Positions 21,746 through 33,140 are shown, numbered from the stretch's first letter. The stretch is 64,000 nucleotides of DNA from Blastobasis lacticolella (GCA_905147135.1 LR990051.1:15405115-15469114); one strand, 5' to 3'. Notes: generated by a model not told the origin, from the sequence alone. Translations and numbers: made by a program.

Positions 21746-21944
21746 TTCATCCACATTTAAGGCGAGGACGGCGTTCATTTAATTGAAACGAATGATTTTT
21801 AAACGTGTAGATTGAAGCAGACTTATAATGATTCGATAGCTAAATAACTATATCAAAAGTTTCTTCGAATACTTTTTTTTAATTATGCATACATACATGA
21901 CGTTTCGCCATTTTCCTAGTACTTTAATCTACTTGTCACGGTTC

Positions 21945-22562
21945 TGACTAACCACTCTCGCTTCTTCCAGTTGCGCACTCTTCATCTTTTCGTACATGCT
22001 CGACGATTTAGGCTACTCTTTCTTTTTGTAAAATATCTCTGATTTGATCATGCTATGTACCTACTTCTCAGTATTTCCCTTCTAACGCTTCCATGCATTT
22101 CTGCCATATACCTTTATCTTTTTCTTTTTCGTCCTCTCTTCACGACCAAACCAACTTTGAATCCTCATCCACGCTAGCAAGTCAGGGAACTGCTTGAAAC
22201 ATCAACCAGTTAGTAGTCAATTACACAATTCCGTAATTTATCGCTCATTGAAACTCCTTCAATACTTCTAAACACCCTCACTTCTATTGCATTTATCCTA
22301 CTTTCGTGCTTGTTGTCTCATAGACAGTTTTCTCTTCCATACGTCAATGTTGTAACGAGCACTCCTCTGTTAAGAAGCTATATTGGGCACCCGGCTGTTC
22401 ACAAAAGTATGTAGTGCTCTTTTCACTATATTTCTGGCATTCACTCTCCTTTCGACATCACTTTCACACTTTACACCCCTTGTAAACGTTGGTCCTAAAT
22501 ATGTATAAAAACTCACCTGTTCCACTTTTCTACCTGCGATTACGATTTCACAATCAAGTTAT
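21945..22562 (-). pseudogene. RTE-like reverse transcriptase fragment, minus strand
   Basis: The reverse complement from 22562 reads CEIVIAGRKVEQV, then YLGPTFTRGVKCESDVERRVN, a motif block following the catalytic core in these polymerases, and continues with frameshifts and stops. It is a decayed nested insertion within the P element. Confidence 0.6.
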
Positions 22563-22899
22563 AACATCAACATCAACATATCCTAGAAGATTAGGGTATT
22601 TAGAAGGTAGGGTATTAGGTTTAATCGATTGTTTGATTTAAAATCTGCAATTTAACGTTTACTATCACCGAATTGATTTTTATTTAGGGGGTTACTTCAT
22701 TATAATCAAACAAAAATCTATCGAAACTAGTACGTGTTCGCATTTTCAGATCGCTCCGCGTTCAAAATGCGTAATTCATAAATATACCTTATTCTATGAG
22801 TAACACATTCCACTGTGATCTTTCGGCGCAAAACGGATTTTAATTCCGTGCCGCCCTCGCCTTAAATTTTTATACCTACTTATGAGCATTGTAGTGTAG

Positions 22900-23155
22900 C
22901 CTTAAGGCTAGTTACCCACAAGCGCGCTCCATACAAACGTAGTTTGATAATATTTTCAAAGTACACAGGTTTTTATATTTCTATAGAAATCTTGAATCTC
23001 GTGTAACTTTGAATTGATATATTTATTATACCACAAGCATCGATATTAGTTTCTGGATCACGTCTGCAAAATTTCATTGATTTTGATAGCGCAATATTGA
23101 AAATATGATCAAACTTCATTTGTATGGAGCGTACTCGGGGAGACTCCTCTTATCT
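22900..23155. repeat. Foldback repeat (GCTCCATACAAA family), inside the P element
   Basis: GCGCTCCATACAAACGTAGT near 22923 pairs with ACTTCATTTGTATGGAGCGT near 23113 as inverted arms about 36 bp long. A second member lies at 30828-31055. It is non-coding. Confidence 0.65.
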
Positions 23156-23352
23156 ACATATTTCATTACTTAAGAATTTTTAAATAAAAATTACAATCAG
23201 AAATTAATCATTTTTATTTATTTATTATTGTAAAGTTGTATTGCTAACATAATACATAAAGAGGGTAAAATGGATCATGTATATGGCAACCCTAAAATTA
23301 CGCAGACATATAAAATGGCGGCCATTTCTATGCTTCCCTCATGACTTAAGAC

Positions 23353-23383
23353 ACATGGATTCTGTTTTTGTTTTATTTCTGTG
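23353..23383 (-). repeat. P element right terminal inverted repeat (31 bp)
   Basis: It reads ACATGGATTCTG...TTTCTGTG on the plus strand, the exact reverse complement of 15348-15378. TATGTATG follows at once (23384-23391). Confidence 0.92.
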
Positions 23384-23554
23384 TATGTATGTATGTTTGT
23401 AAGTGCTTTTGACTTTGAAACTCAATATTAATGTCATCACTAGAATTTTAGCCGCAGCACGTCCCCCAGATCAAATCTACGAACGTATGTCTTGCGACTA
23501 CGGCAATCATCTGTGCAAATCTTGAAATTGATTCGATTTTAAATAAAACTAGTC

Positions 23555-23760
23555 AGTCGTGTGGTGTCTGGTAGAGCAGAAAACACCATGTTTACGAGGA
23601 AAAAAGTTTTCGTAGCCTAGAAAATAGGCTGAAGCGTTGTTATTGTTATATTTTTAACACTGCGATCTCCAACCCGCCTGCCAAGCGTGGAGATAATGGT
23701 AATAACCTCGCCATTTGTGGTAGAGGCATACAGAGGATTTTATGGGCTGTGATGATGGTA
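23555..23760 (+). mobile_element. SINE-C copy, diverged
   Basis: It starts CAGTCGTGTGGTGTCTGG and contains AACACTGCGATCTCCAACCC and GCCAAGCGTGGAGATAATGG, ending GGGCTGTGATGATGG. It is more diverged than the copies at 31.1 and 42.5 kb, and no target duplication is visible. Confidence 0.75.
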
Positions 23761-23764
23761 GTTA

Positions 23765-24155
23765 TTTTTATTTACGGCGGCAATATCAATGGAGTCTGAT
23801 TGTAATTTCAATAGACGGCTAGAAACTAGACAGTAGAATCTTCCATACCTACACATACACGTGCTTCGATACACTTTCACAGATGGTTTATAATATCAAA
23901 GAAAAGTGGCCATTATGTGATATATTATATTGTACCTATATGGTTTTGGGGTGAGGGGACCCGATTCCCACATTAATCACTCGAAGCCGTCTTCCCGCGT
24001 GGCGTCTAACACGACTCCATTTCTGGCTCATCGATTATAGAATCAATTAAGACTCTCCCAAACAGGCGCGATGTAACGTGAGCGTTTTGCTATAACGCGT
24101 TCTTAGATGCGTTTTTAACGTCCTGTAGCAACCACGTCATTTAAAAGGTATTTCT
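23765..24155. other. Spacer without recognised genes
   Basis: Nothing was recognised except CTCCCAAACAGGCG near 24056, which also occurs near 3864. Confidence 0.4.
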
Positions 24156-24157
24156 TA

Positions 24158-24480
24158 ATGTAAATCATCTTGGCGTTAATGTCCCGGATGTGGTCTCGCG
24201 CGGGATGCTGGTGTTCGCCTAGAGCCCTAGACGATCCAATACAGAGGAGTGAATGCCATTTGATCTCCGTGACTCTGCTAACAGGGGAAACTGATAAGAT
24301 TGTATCATGATTACATAATCAGTTGCCTGAATGTGCAAGTTTTTCACGATGTTTTCGCTCAGCGTAAGAGTACTACCATAACTCAGAAAAGAGTCATTGG
24401 TGCGTGGTGGCACTGGGGTTCGAACCTGGCACCTCTCGTTTACAAGTTGGACTTCTTAACCACTAGATCACCGACGCTTT
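24158..24480 (-). mobile_element. SINE-A copy, minus strand, with tRNA-like head
   Basis: The minus strand starts at about 24480 with a tRNA-like head: A-box-like TAGTGGTTAAGAAG and B-box GGTTCGAACCCC, here in reverse. The ACTCTTTTCTGAGTTATGG block and the CCAAGATGATTT tail (24165-24175) follow. No target duplication was found. Confidence 0.8.
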
Positions 24481-25414
24481 ATCGTAAAAATGTATCTCAT
24501 AGCGTATTTTTTTTAAATATATCAGTGGAAATTAGATTTACATTATGTCACACAAACTGTACATTAATTCACAATTATTCATTGGATGTAAATCTTATTA
24601 GGCATTGTAACGGTTTCTGACTGTAGAACATAGGAAGGAACGCTATTTCTGCGTTATTATCGCAGTGTTCAAGATCGCATTCGTCTTAATACAAAATGTA
24701 ATTTGAACACATATCGCTCTCGTGTGGGAAAGCCTTATCCCTGGGGCCCAATTCGAATCCTGATTTTCACCGATTGGTGATAATCTTGATGCGATAGTCG
24801 ATAGTGAGTTTTAGAATCACCAGAGTCTAATGTCGTATAGGCTGTGAGGATGCCATAGGTTATCCTATGTTATCGAGTACAGGAAAAAATCCAGTTTGTA
24901 GTGATAGTAGACGTTTAGGAGACCTTCAAATCGTTGGCGTGCCCGTGCACAGCCTGGCACAGAAAAAAAGTGACACAAAAGAGAAAATTTTATATTTTCT
25001 TTCAAAGTAACTACTACGAACGTCGCCCGACCAATAGGAGCCCTCAAAACTGTCGCACGACCATTCCTAATTAGGACAGCGCCTTGTGCTACTTATCCCG
25101 AGTGCCATACCTAGTACTGCTTTTGATGCCAGACACATTTAGAAAACTGGAATTCTAAGTGAGAAAACAGCTGGTGGTTTTGAAGTTAAACTCGCAGAGT
25201 GAACCAGTCCGTGAAAGCAGTGAATGCGTTTTGATTATGAAGTGTTTGCTGCGGCGAGGCGACCGGAAATTGGCTGGTTGGCAAGGCGTACTCCTTTTTA
25301 GAGTTCCTTACGCAACGGGTGTTACTGGGCTCCTTTATAATTTGTAACGTGACGAAGAAGTCCACGATATTGGGGAGAGGTGGTATATAAGGGACACAGT
25401 CAGGTATTATAATA
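24481..25414. other. Spacer without recognised genes
   Basis: Frames at 24300-24620, 24865-25047, 25159-25347 and 25186-25449 have no recognisable domain; the first overlaps SINE-A. Confidence 0.4.
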
Positions 25415-25652
25415 ATAATAATCGTGGACAAATTCACAGACAGCGCCATCTAGCCCCAAAGTAAGCAAAGCTTGTGTTATGAGTGCTAGATAACTGATAA
25501 ACTACTTATATACATTTAAATACATACTTACTAGACATAGAACACCCAGACCCGTAACAGAAATTAAAATTCATCATTTCTTTTTCTGCCCGGCCGGAAA
25601 TCGACCCCGGGACCTCTTGCGTGGCAGACCACTGAACCACTCAGGTCGTCAT
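25415..25652 (-). mobile_element. SINE-B copy, minus strand
   Basis: The minus strand begins with TGAGTGGTTCAGTGG and GGGGTCGATTTCC, a tRNA-derived head. The body has GTTACGGGTCTGGG and GGGGCTAGATGGCG and ends in a TTATTATTA-type tail (25415-25430). Confidence 0.8.
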
Positions 25653-25987
25653 TGAAAGGGATAAGTCAAATAATCGGTAAAAAAAGAACGTAAATCGTGG
25701 ACGTCTAAGATAATATCGTCACATTACAAGACCTTACCACTATTCTTATGTCTATGTGTCCTTGGCAGAAATTAAATATTACGTTTTCTCAATTCCACAT
25801 ACAAGTGAATTGCTGAACAAATGAAAATTATTTATTGAAAACAACAGTAACAAATCGGAAAATGATTAAAATATATCAAAATAAAAAGTAGTACAGAAAC
25901 TAAAAAGCCCTGACTGTTATTAAAAACTGAAGAGTAAATAACAAACAGATTGATGTTCGTAAATATGTAGGAATATAATGCAAATTT

Positions 25988-26112
25988 TACTTTAATTTAA
26001 ACTTGTTAGCAGGCGGGGCCCTATTTTCATATTAGTAGGTGGATATGGATACATTATTTATAGAAATTTATTAAATGGGTCCACGCCTGCTTTCAAGTTT
26101 AAATTTTATTAA
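25988..26112. repeat. Foldback element, about 32-bp arms
   Basis: ATTTAAACTTGTTAGCAGGC near 25995 pairs with GCCTGCTTTCAAGTTTAAAT ending near 26104, extending into GGGGCCCTATTT / AAATGGGTCC. It is non-coding. Confidence 0.65.
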
Positions 26113-26589
26113 ACTAACGTTAGCGCTTACTTTCGCCATTCGGCATATTTCTAGTCGGGGTTTTTAGTTTCAGTGTCACTTTTTTAATTTTTCGCTTTTT
26201 ATATTAATGAGCGGTACCATGAAAGTGTAAGTGAAGTGAAAAAGTGAGAATAGTTGCTAACTAACTTTAAATCGTTATGGATCCTAAACGGTTATTCTAA
26301 ATGAAAAATGGTAGAAAAATACTAAAGATGATTTTTTAGAACCTATTCAACGATATCTCTACATACATAGTTTGGCGACTTAATTTTTTTATTTTTTTCG
26401 TAATGGCGGCTGGTGGTGGCCATATTGTTTTTTATTAATGTGTTGTCTTCAGTGACACTCGCATGATTAAGACAAATCGATACACGTAAGAACCATCAAA
26501 ATCGGCCCACGCGATTAGTTTCTAGAGTGCCACAAAGGAACAAACATACATACAAAAAAAACATTTTTTTTTTACAAAAAAAAAAAAAT
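26113..26589. other. AT-rich spacer with A and T runs
   Basis: The stretch 26470-26588 has the AATCGGCCCACGCGATTAGT motif of a dispersed repeat and long A/T runs. No gene was recognised. Confidence 0.4.
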
Positions 26590-29139
26590 TATAATTTGTG
26601 GCGATTGGAATATTGATATTTGCAAATCTAATAGGTTAACATCCGAGTTAACTAATCTATTGAACAATTATGGTTTAGTTCCATACATAAAAACTCCTAC
26701 CCGACACACAGCATGCCTTGACCAAATAGCCAGCAACATCCGTAGTGTTAACTCTGTGGTGCATAAACTAGCTCTTTCAGATCACGAAACAGGGCAAACT
26801 ATTTCAAGCCTATTAAAAGTATGAATCAATACTATATAAAAAGACGTGACTATAGTAAGGAAAACATTGAAAAATTTAAAAGATGTATTAGTTCCCTAAC
26901 GTTCTCAGAGGTTTTATGTAAAAAGGATACAAATGAGGCCTGTAATGAGTTTCACAGCTTGATGTCATTGTTTAATAACCTTTGTTTTCCCTATATTCGT
27001 ATAAAAGTTGATAATAGATGCCGAGGTCCAAAATTCCAAAATGGCTTACGAAAGGTCTGAAACGCTCTTGTAAAATTAAAAGGGAACTTTAAAATATGTC
27101 AATTCGCCTGAAAATAAGATTCGCAACAGAGATAATTATAGGACATATACTAGGATTCTGAAAAGGTGTATATCTAAATCTCATAAATTATTAAACAAAG
27201 ATTGATTGACAATTCTAAAAATAAATGTAAAACGACATGGAATGTAATAAATGATAATGACATTGTAAATCCTAAAAATGATATTGAGATTATAACCAAA
27301 GAAGACGTACAGTATAGTGACCCAGGAGCTATTGCTGAACTTTTTAATAATTTTCATATTGACATGACAAATAATACATCTTGTAATAAATCGAATCCGT
27401 ACAATCAAAATGACATTCCCATGAATTTAAATTCTATTTATTTGACACCAACCAATGAAATTGAAGTCTTTAAAATAATAAAAAATCGAACTAACAGTAC
27501 AGCAGTTGGTTATGACGATATTAGTACAAGAATATTGAAAAGTTGTGCAGCTGCTATAAGCAGACCCCTAAGTTATATAATTAATATTTCCCTCGTGCAA
27601 GGTGTATTTCCAGAAATATTAAAAAAATCCGTTGTTAAACCTCTATATAAAAAGGATAATAAGGAGTCAATGAATAACTATCGGCCTATAACGCTCATTT
27701 TAATATTTTCTAAGATTTTCGAAAAAGTAATGCATAATCGCCTCACTCATTATCTTAATAAAAATAACCTTCTCAGTAAAAACCAGTATGGTTTCCGAAA
27801 AGGATGCTCTACTACACAAGCTTGCTTTAATCTTTTAAAGGAAGTAACAGAGAGTTTAAACAATAAAATTCCAATTGTTGCTATTTTCTTGGATATGAGT
27901 AAGCCCTTCGATTTTGTAAGTCATTCTATACTATTGTCCAAACTTTATAGACTTGGAATCAGAGGTTCTGCTCATAATTGGATAAAAAATTATCTCGAAA
28001 ATCGTACGCAATGTACAGAAATTCAGAGAATTTCAAATTTTCAACTCGAGGCTCACAGATCTCAATTCAAATTAAATTGCTGTGGAGTACCCCAGGGAAG
28101 TATCTTGGGGCCTTTACTTTTCTTATGTTACATTAACGACTTGCCAAATTGCATAGAAGAGCAATCAATATTGTTTGCAGACGATACGACATTATTAATT
28201 AAAGATGACAATATAAATAATTTTAATGATAAAATTAATAATACATTAATAAAGGTAATGGAATGGTTGGAGAAGAATAATTTAAAAATTAATATTAGCA
28301 AAACACAATTTATTCAATTTAATACACTTAAGTCTAGGGATATACCTTTTAATATTATTTATAATAATGACAAAATCGAAAACGTAAATCTAACTAAATT
28401 CTTAGGTTTTTCTATTGACAGACACTGCGATTGGAAGAGCCATATAGATAATGTTTGCTTTAGAATTAATAAATTTGTTTATGCCCTTCGTCGTCTAAGT
28501 AGGACAACTTCAAAGGAAGTTGCTCTAACTGCTTTCCACGGTTACGTGTCGTCAGTGCTCAATTATGGGCTTATGCTTTGGGGAAATTCAGTCGACATAA
28601 ATAGAGCATTTATAGCACAGAAGAAATGTCTTCGCGCTGTATGTCAATGCCCTAATGGAAACAGAGACTCATGTAAGCCTCTCTTTAAAGAAAATAAAGT
28701 GCTGACTCTGCCGTGCATGTATATTAAACAAATATGCATATTTGTTAAGGAAAATCCCGAATATTTTAAAACACACGGAGAAGTTTTGAAAAGAGCAACA
28801 AGGAACAAAAATCGAATATATTTACCGCAAATGCGTCTGAATGTTCACCGAAATAACTCCTTCTGTATGGCAATTCGTATATACAATAGTCTACCAGCGA
28901 GTATTAAGGACTGCCCGTATAATAAATTTAAAAGTACCTTAACAGGGTGGCTTCTAGACAAATGCTTTAACTCTATAAAAGAAATGTTAAATCAGTGAAG
29001 CTTTAGTACCGACTTAAAAAAGAAACTGTGTATATATTTGCATGCCATTGTTGGCTGAACATATGGTACGTGAATGTAAAAACTATCTAATTGTATAACT
29101 ATGTTCTTGCAAATAAAAATTCTGATTCTGATTCTGATA
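26590..29139 (+). mobile_element. LINE (non-LTR retrotransposon), 5'-truncated, with a long RT frame
   Basis: It starts within an endonuclease domain: CGDWNIDIC at 26597 and LALSDHETG near 26770 match the end of the APE-type fold. A frameshift near 26810 and another between 27060 and 27202 interrupt the reading frame. The 3' end is marked by a TTCTGATTCTGATTCTGAT tail at 29119-29138, a short tandem repeat tail as in several insect LINE clades. The 5' end is missing. The clade is not certain; a Jockey-like or related group is plausible. Confidence 0.85.
27202..28998 (+). pseudogene. LINE reverse transcriptase, 598-codon uninterrupted frame
   Basis: The frame covers the whole reverse transcriptase and C-terminal region. 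Readable blocks: NRTNSTAVGYDDI, the NNYRPI motif, QYGFRKGCSTTQA, the first catalytic aspartate in FLDMSKPFDFVSH (27892-27894), GVPQGSILGPLLFL, and the FADDT box (28174-28188) with both aspartates. The post-catalytic tail includes LGFSIDRHCDW and YNSLPASIKDCP. DMSKPFD differs from the usual K-A-F-D pattern (proline in place of alanine), which may weaken the enzyme. The start shown is only where the frame opens after a frameshift; the endonuclease upstream is in another frame. It would copy its own RNA at a nicked target. Confidence 0.85.
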
Positions 29140-29144
29140 CATAC

Positions 29145-29575
29145 GAGTACATAGGCTGATAAACACAATCCCCTTCTTTGCGTCGCGCAGTCGGGTAAAA
29201 ATCTGTACCGCTGAGTCGGTTTAATGAAACGATGGTAAAAGCATCGGATTGACTATCACATAAAATAAATCGGGCTCTAAAATAATAAATAGCGATATTT
29301 TTTTCACTTAATATCATCGATTGTAGCAGAAATTACGGAAATTGTGATGCCTGTTTCACATTACGCACTGAGATACCTACTTCCGTGACGTATAATCACG
29401 AAGTCAATTGGTTTTCTAATTTCACAGGCGGATAATTTTGTGAATCGCTCGGCTTTCTCCCAGAACAACTGATGGCAATACTGGTTTATTAGTGACGTAA
29501 GTACCCATATGTTTATGTAGCACAGTTTGGTGACTAAACTTGTAATGGATTCTTTATTGAATGAATATTCATAGT
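29145..29575. other. Spacer with a dispersed repeat fragment
   Basis: The stretch 29160-29215 (CCCCTTCTTTGCGTCGCGCA, then GTCGGGTAAAAATC) looks like a dispersed repeat fragment in minus orientation. The frames at 29099-29317 and 29361-29579 have no motif. Confidence 0.35.
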
Positions 29576-29576
29576 A

Positions 29577-30065
29577 CAAAACAAAGTCGCTTCCCGCCGT
29601 CTGGCTCCATGTAGAGCTCGTCTAGTCTAAAATGACGCGCCCCACTACTTAGTTAGTTGATTTCGATGTGTGAGTGCAAATATTGATAACGACACTTTAT
29701 CTGTGTGGGAGTCAATGAACGACGCGTGCTCCTACGTTTGAATTTCACCGGCAACTGAATGACCAATTACAACGGCATTTGTATATGTATTGCGTCCATA
29801 TTTTAAACTTGCTTGTGTGCGTTAATGCGATAGTGGGGCGCGTCATTTTAGATTAAACGAGCTCTACCTATGTATGTATCTATATAGGTATGCTTAGATA
29901 TTTTAAACTAAGCCACGGATTTGAATACGGTTTTCAACAATAGATAGAGCGATTAAAGGGGAAAGTTTATAAGCAAGAATAATAATAGGTAGGGGTAAAA
30001 TAGGTGTAGGGTAGGTGTACGGCGGGTGTAGGGCAGGTGTTGGGTAGGTGGAGGGTAGGTTAGAC
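29577..30065 (+). repeat. Dispersed repeat (ACAAAGTCGCTTCC family) split by a MITE
   Basis: AAAACAAAGTCGCTTCCCGC (29578) continues after the MITE as TATGCTTAGATATTTTAAAC (29889) and TTTCAACAATAGATAGAGCG, ending in a GTAGGGTAGGTGTA-rich part to 30062. Other copies lie at 47230-47400 (unsplit) and 54920-55060. It is non-coding here. Confidence 0.65.
29612..29876. mobile_element. MITE with 36-bp inverted ends
   Basis: The left arm 29612-29647 (TAGAGCTCG...GCGCCCCACTA) pairs with the right arm 29841-29876 with two mismatches. It interrupts the ACAAAGTCGCTTCC-family repeat. The centre is non-coding. Confidence 0.8.
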
Positions 30066-30067
30066 CA

Positions 30068-30165
30068 AATTGGAGCATCGGTTAGTGGCGACAATGAGAT
30101 TCGTACCCGGTATTTTTCACTTACGAGTTGAACCTCTTGACCATTAAACCACCGACGTTCTTGTG
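30068..30165 (-). mobile_element. tRNA-derived SINE head fragment
   Basis: The minus strand reads GTCGGTGGTTTAATGG (A-box-like) and CCGGGTACGAATCTC (B-box-like), similar to the SINE-A head at 24.4 kb. The body is not recognisable. Confidence 0.55.
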
Positions 30166-30827
30166 TAAGTAAAAGGTAAATAAGGCAGTGAAATATGTTC
30201 AGGGTATTTTAAAAAGTGCTGCATTTTTAATTTTCTACATTCGTCCATGTGTCAGGGGTAGGATTCGAACTTCTCAAATATGTGGTTGTCAATTTTAATT
30301 TTTTTGTGTTGGGACAGACTGAACCCTTTGCGAATGCAACTTCAATTCACATTTGGCCAGTTCTTTAGGAATAGAAACCAAAAGTATGTGTAATACTCTG
30401 GCTTCTTTTCTTAGAGTAAGTACAAGAATAAAGGCGGGATATAGTTTATTTTTATAACAATAGTAATACAGAAGCGGTCAAGTGTGCAGGATGTATTACT
30501 CACACACGCGTCCTCCCTCTACTTGGTTCGGTGAAACGAAAGACCGCCGAATTTTTTTTCTTAGGTCTATATAAGATAACAAAAGCGGCTATTCTCAGCC
30601 ATGTCCGTGAACGAAATCGTACCGAGGCCGGATTCGAGCGTCACAGGTTCATGATCGCCTGTGGATTCTATCTTATAGAATAAATAGAAAATCGTTTATT
30701 GCCTTATTATTGTATGTGTCTGAACATAAAAAATAGCTAACAATAAGCCGAATGGACTCTGGTTAAGCTTATGCTGTCTCGAGACGCTACCGTTCCCTGC
30801 AGCGCTGTTTCTCAGCCATGTCCATGC
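30166..30827. other. Spacer without recognised genes
   Basis: A possible B-box-like GGATTCGAACTTC lies near 30262 without supporting structure. Nothing else was seen. Confidence 0.35.
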
Positions 30828-31055
30828 ATCTTAAGGCTAGTGTTTGTCGAACACGCTCCACACAAAAGTAGTTCGATCATATATTCAATATCATACTATC
30901 AAAGCTTGTAGTTTGTCAAATTTTCGGTAAAATATATCGTTTCAAAGTTGCACGGGATTCAAAATTTGTATGGAAATCTTGTAGATTTCAAGTGAAAGTT
31001 TGTATGGAGCGTAAAAACGCGGGAAACACTCCTCCTATAGATTTCGTTTGTTTGA
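30828..31055. repeat. Foldback repeat, second GCTCCATACAAA copy
   Basis: AAGGCTAGTGTTTGTCGAAC and CACGCTCCACACAAAAGTAG pair with the right part containing GTTTGTATGGAGCGT (about 31001). It is related to 22900-23155. Confidence 0.6.
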
Positions 31056-31131
31056 CTCCAACAGTTGGAGTTTAACTGCATAAACCAAAAAAGTTGAAGA
31101 AAGATATTAGATCCATGTATTAGGAATGAAC

Positions 31132-31400
31132 CTTGGCCGTGTGGTGTCCGGCAGAGTAGAATAGCACCAACCCCTTACACTCATGGGTGTCGTACAAGGC
31201 GACTAATGTTTTCGAGGCAAAAGATCAAGAGTCTCCGTAGTCTGGAAAATCGGCAGCAGCATTTTCCATTGTTATATTTAAACACTGCGATTTCCAACCC
31301 GCCTGCCAAGCGTGGAGATTATGGCAATAACCTCCCCTTTCGTGGGAGAGGCCCTAAGTCCTGCAGTGGACTGTTACGGGCTGTGATGATGTGATGATGA
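31132..31400 (+). mobile_element. SINE-C full-length copy with 12-bp target duplication
   Basis: It starts CTTGGCCGTGTGGTGTCC and ends GGGCTGTGATGATGTGATGA. TTAGGAATGAAC flanks it exactly at 31120-31131 and 31401-31412, proving retroposition. It is non-coding; the frame at 31206-31394 is an artefact also seen in the 42.5-kb copy. Confidence 0.9.
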
Positions 31401-31402
31401 TT

Positions 31403-33140
31403 AGGAATGAACTTGCTGTCGTAACTCTCAGCCGACTTTATCAAACTGTTACTGTTGTTGCATTGTACGTTTATAGGTGTTGGTATGTTAGTATGATTAT
31501 TTCTAAGGTCCGAGAGTCGCTCTGACGCGGCGAACGCCAGCGATTACGTCAGACACCCTCTTTATTTTCACGCACCGTTTGCCCTTTCGTGCACTCCGCG
31601 GGATTTACAACCGAAAATATTAATCCCCTAAGACTTAATAACATGTTCGGAATCGGAAGGGAAACAAAGGGATGTTTGCCAAGCCGAAACAATAATGTTA
31701 AATATTCGCGTGCGCATGAAAGGGATTTCGCGATTTTTGGGGTCTGTGAAGAATCACTGAGAAGTAAAGTCGAAGTACTGATGGAAAAGTATTTTCGTAT
31801 TAATCCTATGCTTTTTCTACTGATCCGTTTAAAGAAAAAAATTATAGAACAGTAGAGTGTTTACGACGACTTTTTTCTGTTTAATAAGCTATATACAGTA
31901 TGGGGCCTAAAAACAAGGGCAAAAAATTAAAATATAGGCCCTTTAACTAATCAATAACTAAGTCCACGTGGTTTTAATTTTATAAAATGATAAGTAAATA
32001 TATTATGATTTTCTAACAAATTTAATCGAGCTAGCAATGTACTGCATACCTTCGTGTCCAGTCGGTATACTTGACATTGACAATACGATTGTTTACGTCG
32101 CCCCAGTGTGAAGGAAATGCCCGGTACCAAGACATCTAACAACAATTTCGCGATGACGTAATTCATTGATTATGGATTATAACTTTAAATTAATATTTCT
32201 TTCAGTTTAAGCACTTTGGAGCATTAGGATCTGGTCAAGGTAACTTCAGATATTTTGAGAAGTCTGTAAATGACAAACGAGCTTATGAGCTGACACCATA
32301 ATAAACATTGTCAAAATATGGGCTTGATTACAATGTTAAAAGCTTGAAATACTTTATAATGCCTGAACCCAGTTTATTTTTATTATGATTTCAAAAATAA
32401 ACAGTAACATTTTTATATATAGCCGGAAAATTCCTAACGAAGAGCTAAATAAAAATGTCTAAGTACCGAACATATAGCTATTTCCGTCGAGACAAAATAA
32501 ACACGGCGGCTTCTCGTAAACAGTGTCATAAAGCTAATATAACCTCCTGGGAGACGATATGAATGGCTGTCAGTTTAGCTTAGGAAGGTTAGGTTTATCT
32601 TGGGGGCAATTTGCTTAGATGTTAAAGAATTCCTTTGAGCTTAGAAGGAGAACAGGTAGTTTAGAACGTTTTTCTGTAGATGATGTCTAAAATCAATGAT
32701 TGATGTCAAAGACTGATAGGCGTACATGCATGCGTTATAAGTAATTTATTTGGAACTAAAGTGTGTGTTCTTTAAAGCTTTGGTATTCAAATTGAAAAAC
32801 AAAGAAACATTTATATTTTATGCCTGTGAAACTAGTTTTACTGGAATGATAACAAAACGTCACAAATGTTTTAATTCGGTTTTGTCTGGTGTGTAGATGG
32901 TGCGACTTATCCCTATGACCATTTTCACACACTTTTCGAGGTAGGTTAGGATGTCTAGGCATCGCGTAAACAGGAGAGAATATAGTGCAAGAAACTTGAC
33001 TGCTTGGAATGACATGAGTTTTCAAAATGGCGACACTTAGCTCCAGCTTTGGCACCGGGTCAGATAAGATATGGCACTGTATTATACAAGTACATTATAG
33101 TTTATCAAAGTTGTCTAAGCGCCTGGTTAACACTTCGCAC
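31403..33140. other. Spacer without recognised genes
   Basis: Frames at 31589-31855, 31951-32166 and 32756-33055 show no recognisable domain. No repeat family was identified. Confidence 0.4.

Larger units (their letters stand above)
15348..23383 (+). mobile_element. P-superfamily DNA transposon, intact termini, 8,036 bp
   Basis: Both ends carry the same 31-bp terminal inverted repeat, starting CACAGAAATAAAAC and ending AATCCATGT: 15348-15378 and, in reverse complement, 23353-23383, with no mismatch. An 8-bp TATGTATG duplication flanks it. Repeat length, duplication length and the P-type transposase inside all agree with the Drosophila P element family. The transposase initiator lies 168 bp from the left end, close to the spacing in Drosophila P. 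The element is long because of six introns, a minisatellite in intron 2 and several nested elements between 20.35 and 23.2 kb. An open transposase and perfect termini suggest an autonomous or recently autonomous copy. Activity is inference. Confidence 0.93.

Noticed and set aside
31206..31394. Small conserved protein, also at 42540-42731
   Set aside because: The same frame appears because both are SINE-C copies; similarity is by repeat descent.
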